NCBI GenBank assembly: GCA_023413015.1
Contig: JAEZQR010000029.1
Location: 1-5,869 of the forward strand
Source of the DNA: Pseudomonadota bacterium
GTDB taxonomy: Bacteria; Pseudomonadota; Alphaproteobacteria; Sphingomonadales; Sphingomonadaceae
Length of the DNA: 5,869 nucleotides
Direction: 5' to 3'
Each line of letters opens with the position of its first letter. Positions within the stretch are counted from its first letter, which is position 1. This document shows, one piece after another, positions 5,823 to 5,869 of this stretch. The position numbers and the translations under genes are program-made. Below the pieces are notes generated by a model. That model did not search any database, was not told where the DNA came from, and saw nothing but the letters and a program-made list of their open reading frames with translations.

Positions 5823-5869
5823 ATGCAGGATATGGCGGTTGCAAATCGCCGTCGGTTTCTGACCGCCGG
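5823..5869 (+). CDS. Start of a Tat-exported protein, truncated at the right edge
   Basis: Only the first 15 codons are in the window: MQDMAVANRRRFLTA. The NRRRFL stretch is a twin-arginine signal (S/T/N-R-R-x-F-L), so the folded product is probably sent to the periplasm by the Tat system. A second in-frame ATG at 5832 would give MAVANRRRFL; 5823 is preferred because a weak AGGG (about eight bases upstream) is at better spacing than the AGGA three bases before 5832. The rest of the protein, and therefore its function, lies outside the window. Its divergent neighbour is a cell-wall enzyme, and some wall enzymes such as the DUF882/MepK group carry Tat signals, but this is only a guess. Confidence 0.72.
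   Translation, partial: MQDMAVANRRRFLTA

Overview
The window looks like chromosomal DNA from a GC-rich alphaproteobacterium, most likely in the Sphingomonadales. This is inferred from base composition, codon use (almost no TTA, CTA or TCA codons) and protein styles such as the DUF5117/DUF4953 metalloprotease. No species can be named from the sequence alone. I see no mobile element, CRISPR array, tRNA or rRNA.

Layout from left to right: (1) positions 1-1828, minus strand, carry an exported zinc metalloprotease with signal peptide, HExxHxxGxxH motif and Met-turn; its C-terminus runs off the left edge. (2) Positions 1829-2211 are mostly non-coding. They hold the protease leader (a GC hairpin over its ribosome-binding site and a 10-bp direct repeat), a possible general-stress promoter and a possible 50-residue plus-strand gene. 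(3) Positions 2212-5745 are five minus-strand genes. In transcription order these are an L,D-transpeptidase, a membrane-anchored M23 endopeptidase-like protein, a Lys/Ala-rich histone-H1-like protein, a HAD phosphatase and Dps. The first four are tightly packed (2-nt gap, 18-nt gap, 4-nt GTGA overlap) and are very probably one operon. Dps follows after a 101-nt gap. (4) A divergent plus-strand gene starts at 5823 with a twin-arginine signal and runs off the right edge.

The cluster joins two themes: envelope remodelling (cross-link formation by the L,D-transpeptidase, hydrolysis or LytM-type regulation by the M23 protein) and possible DNA protection or compaction (H1-like basic protein, Dps). 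That is the profile of a stationary-phase or stress operon, but this functional link is inference. The least explained member is the H1-like protein, which has a hydrophobic segment ahead of an 81-residue tail without acidic residues and is translationally coupled to the phosphatase. I did not find strong evidence for a wholly new system; the H1-like/HAD/Dps arrangement is the best candidate for follow-up.
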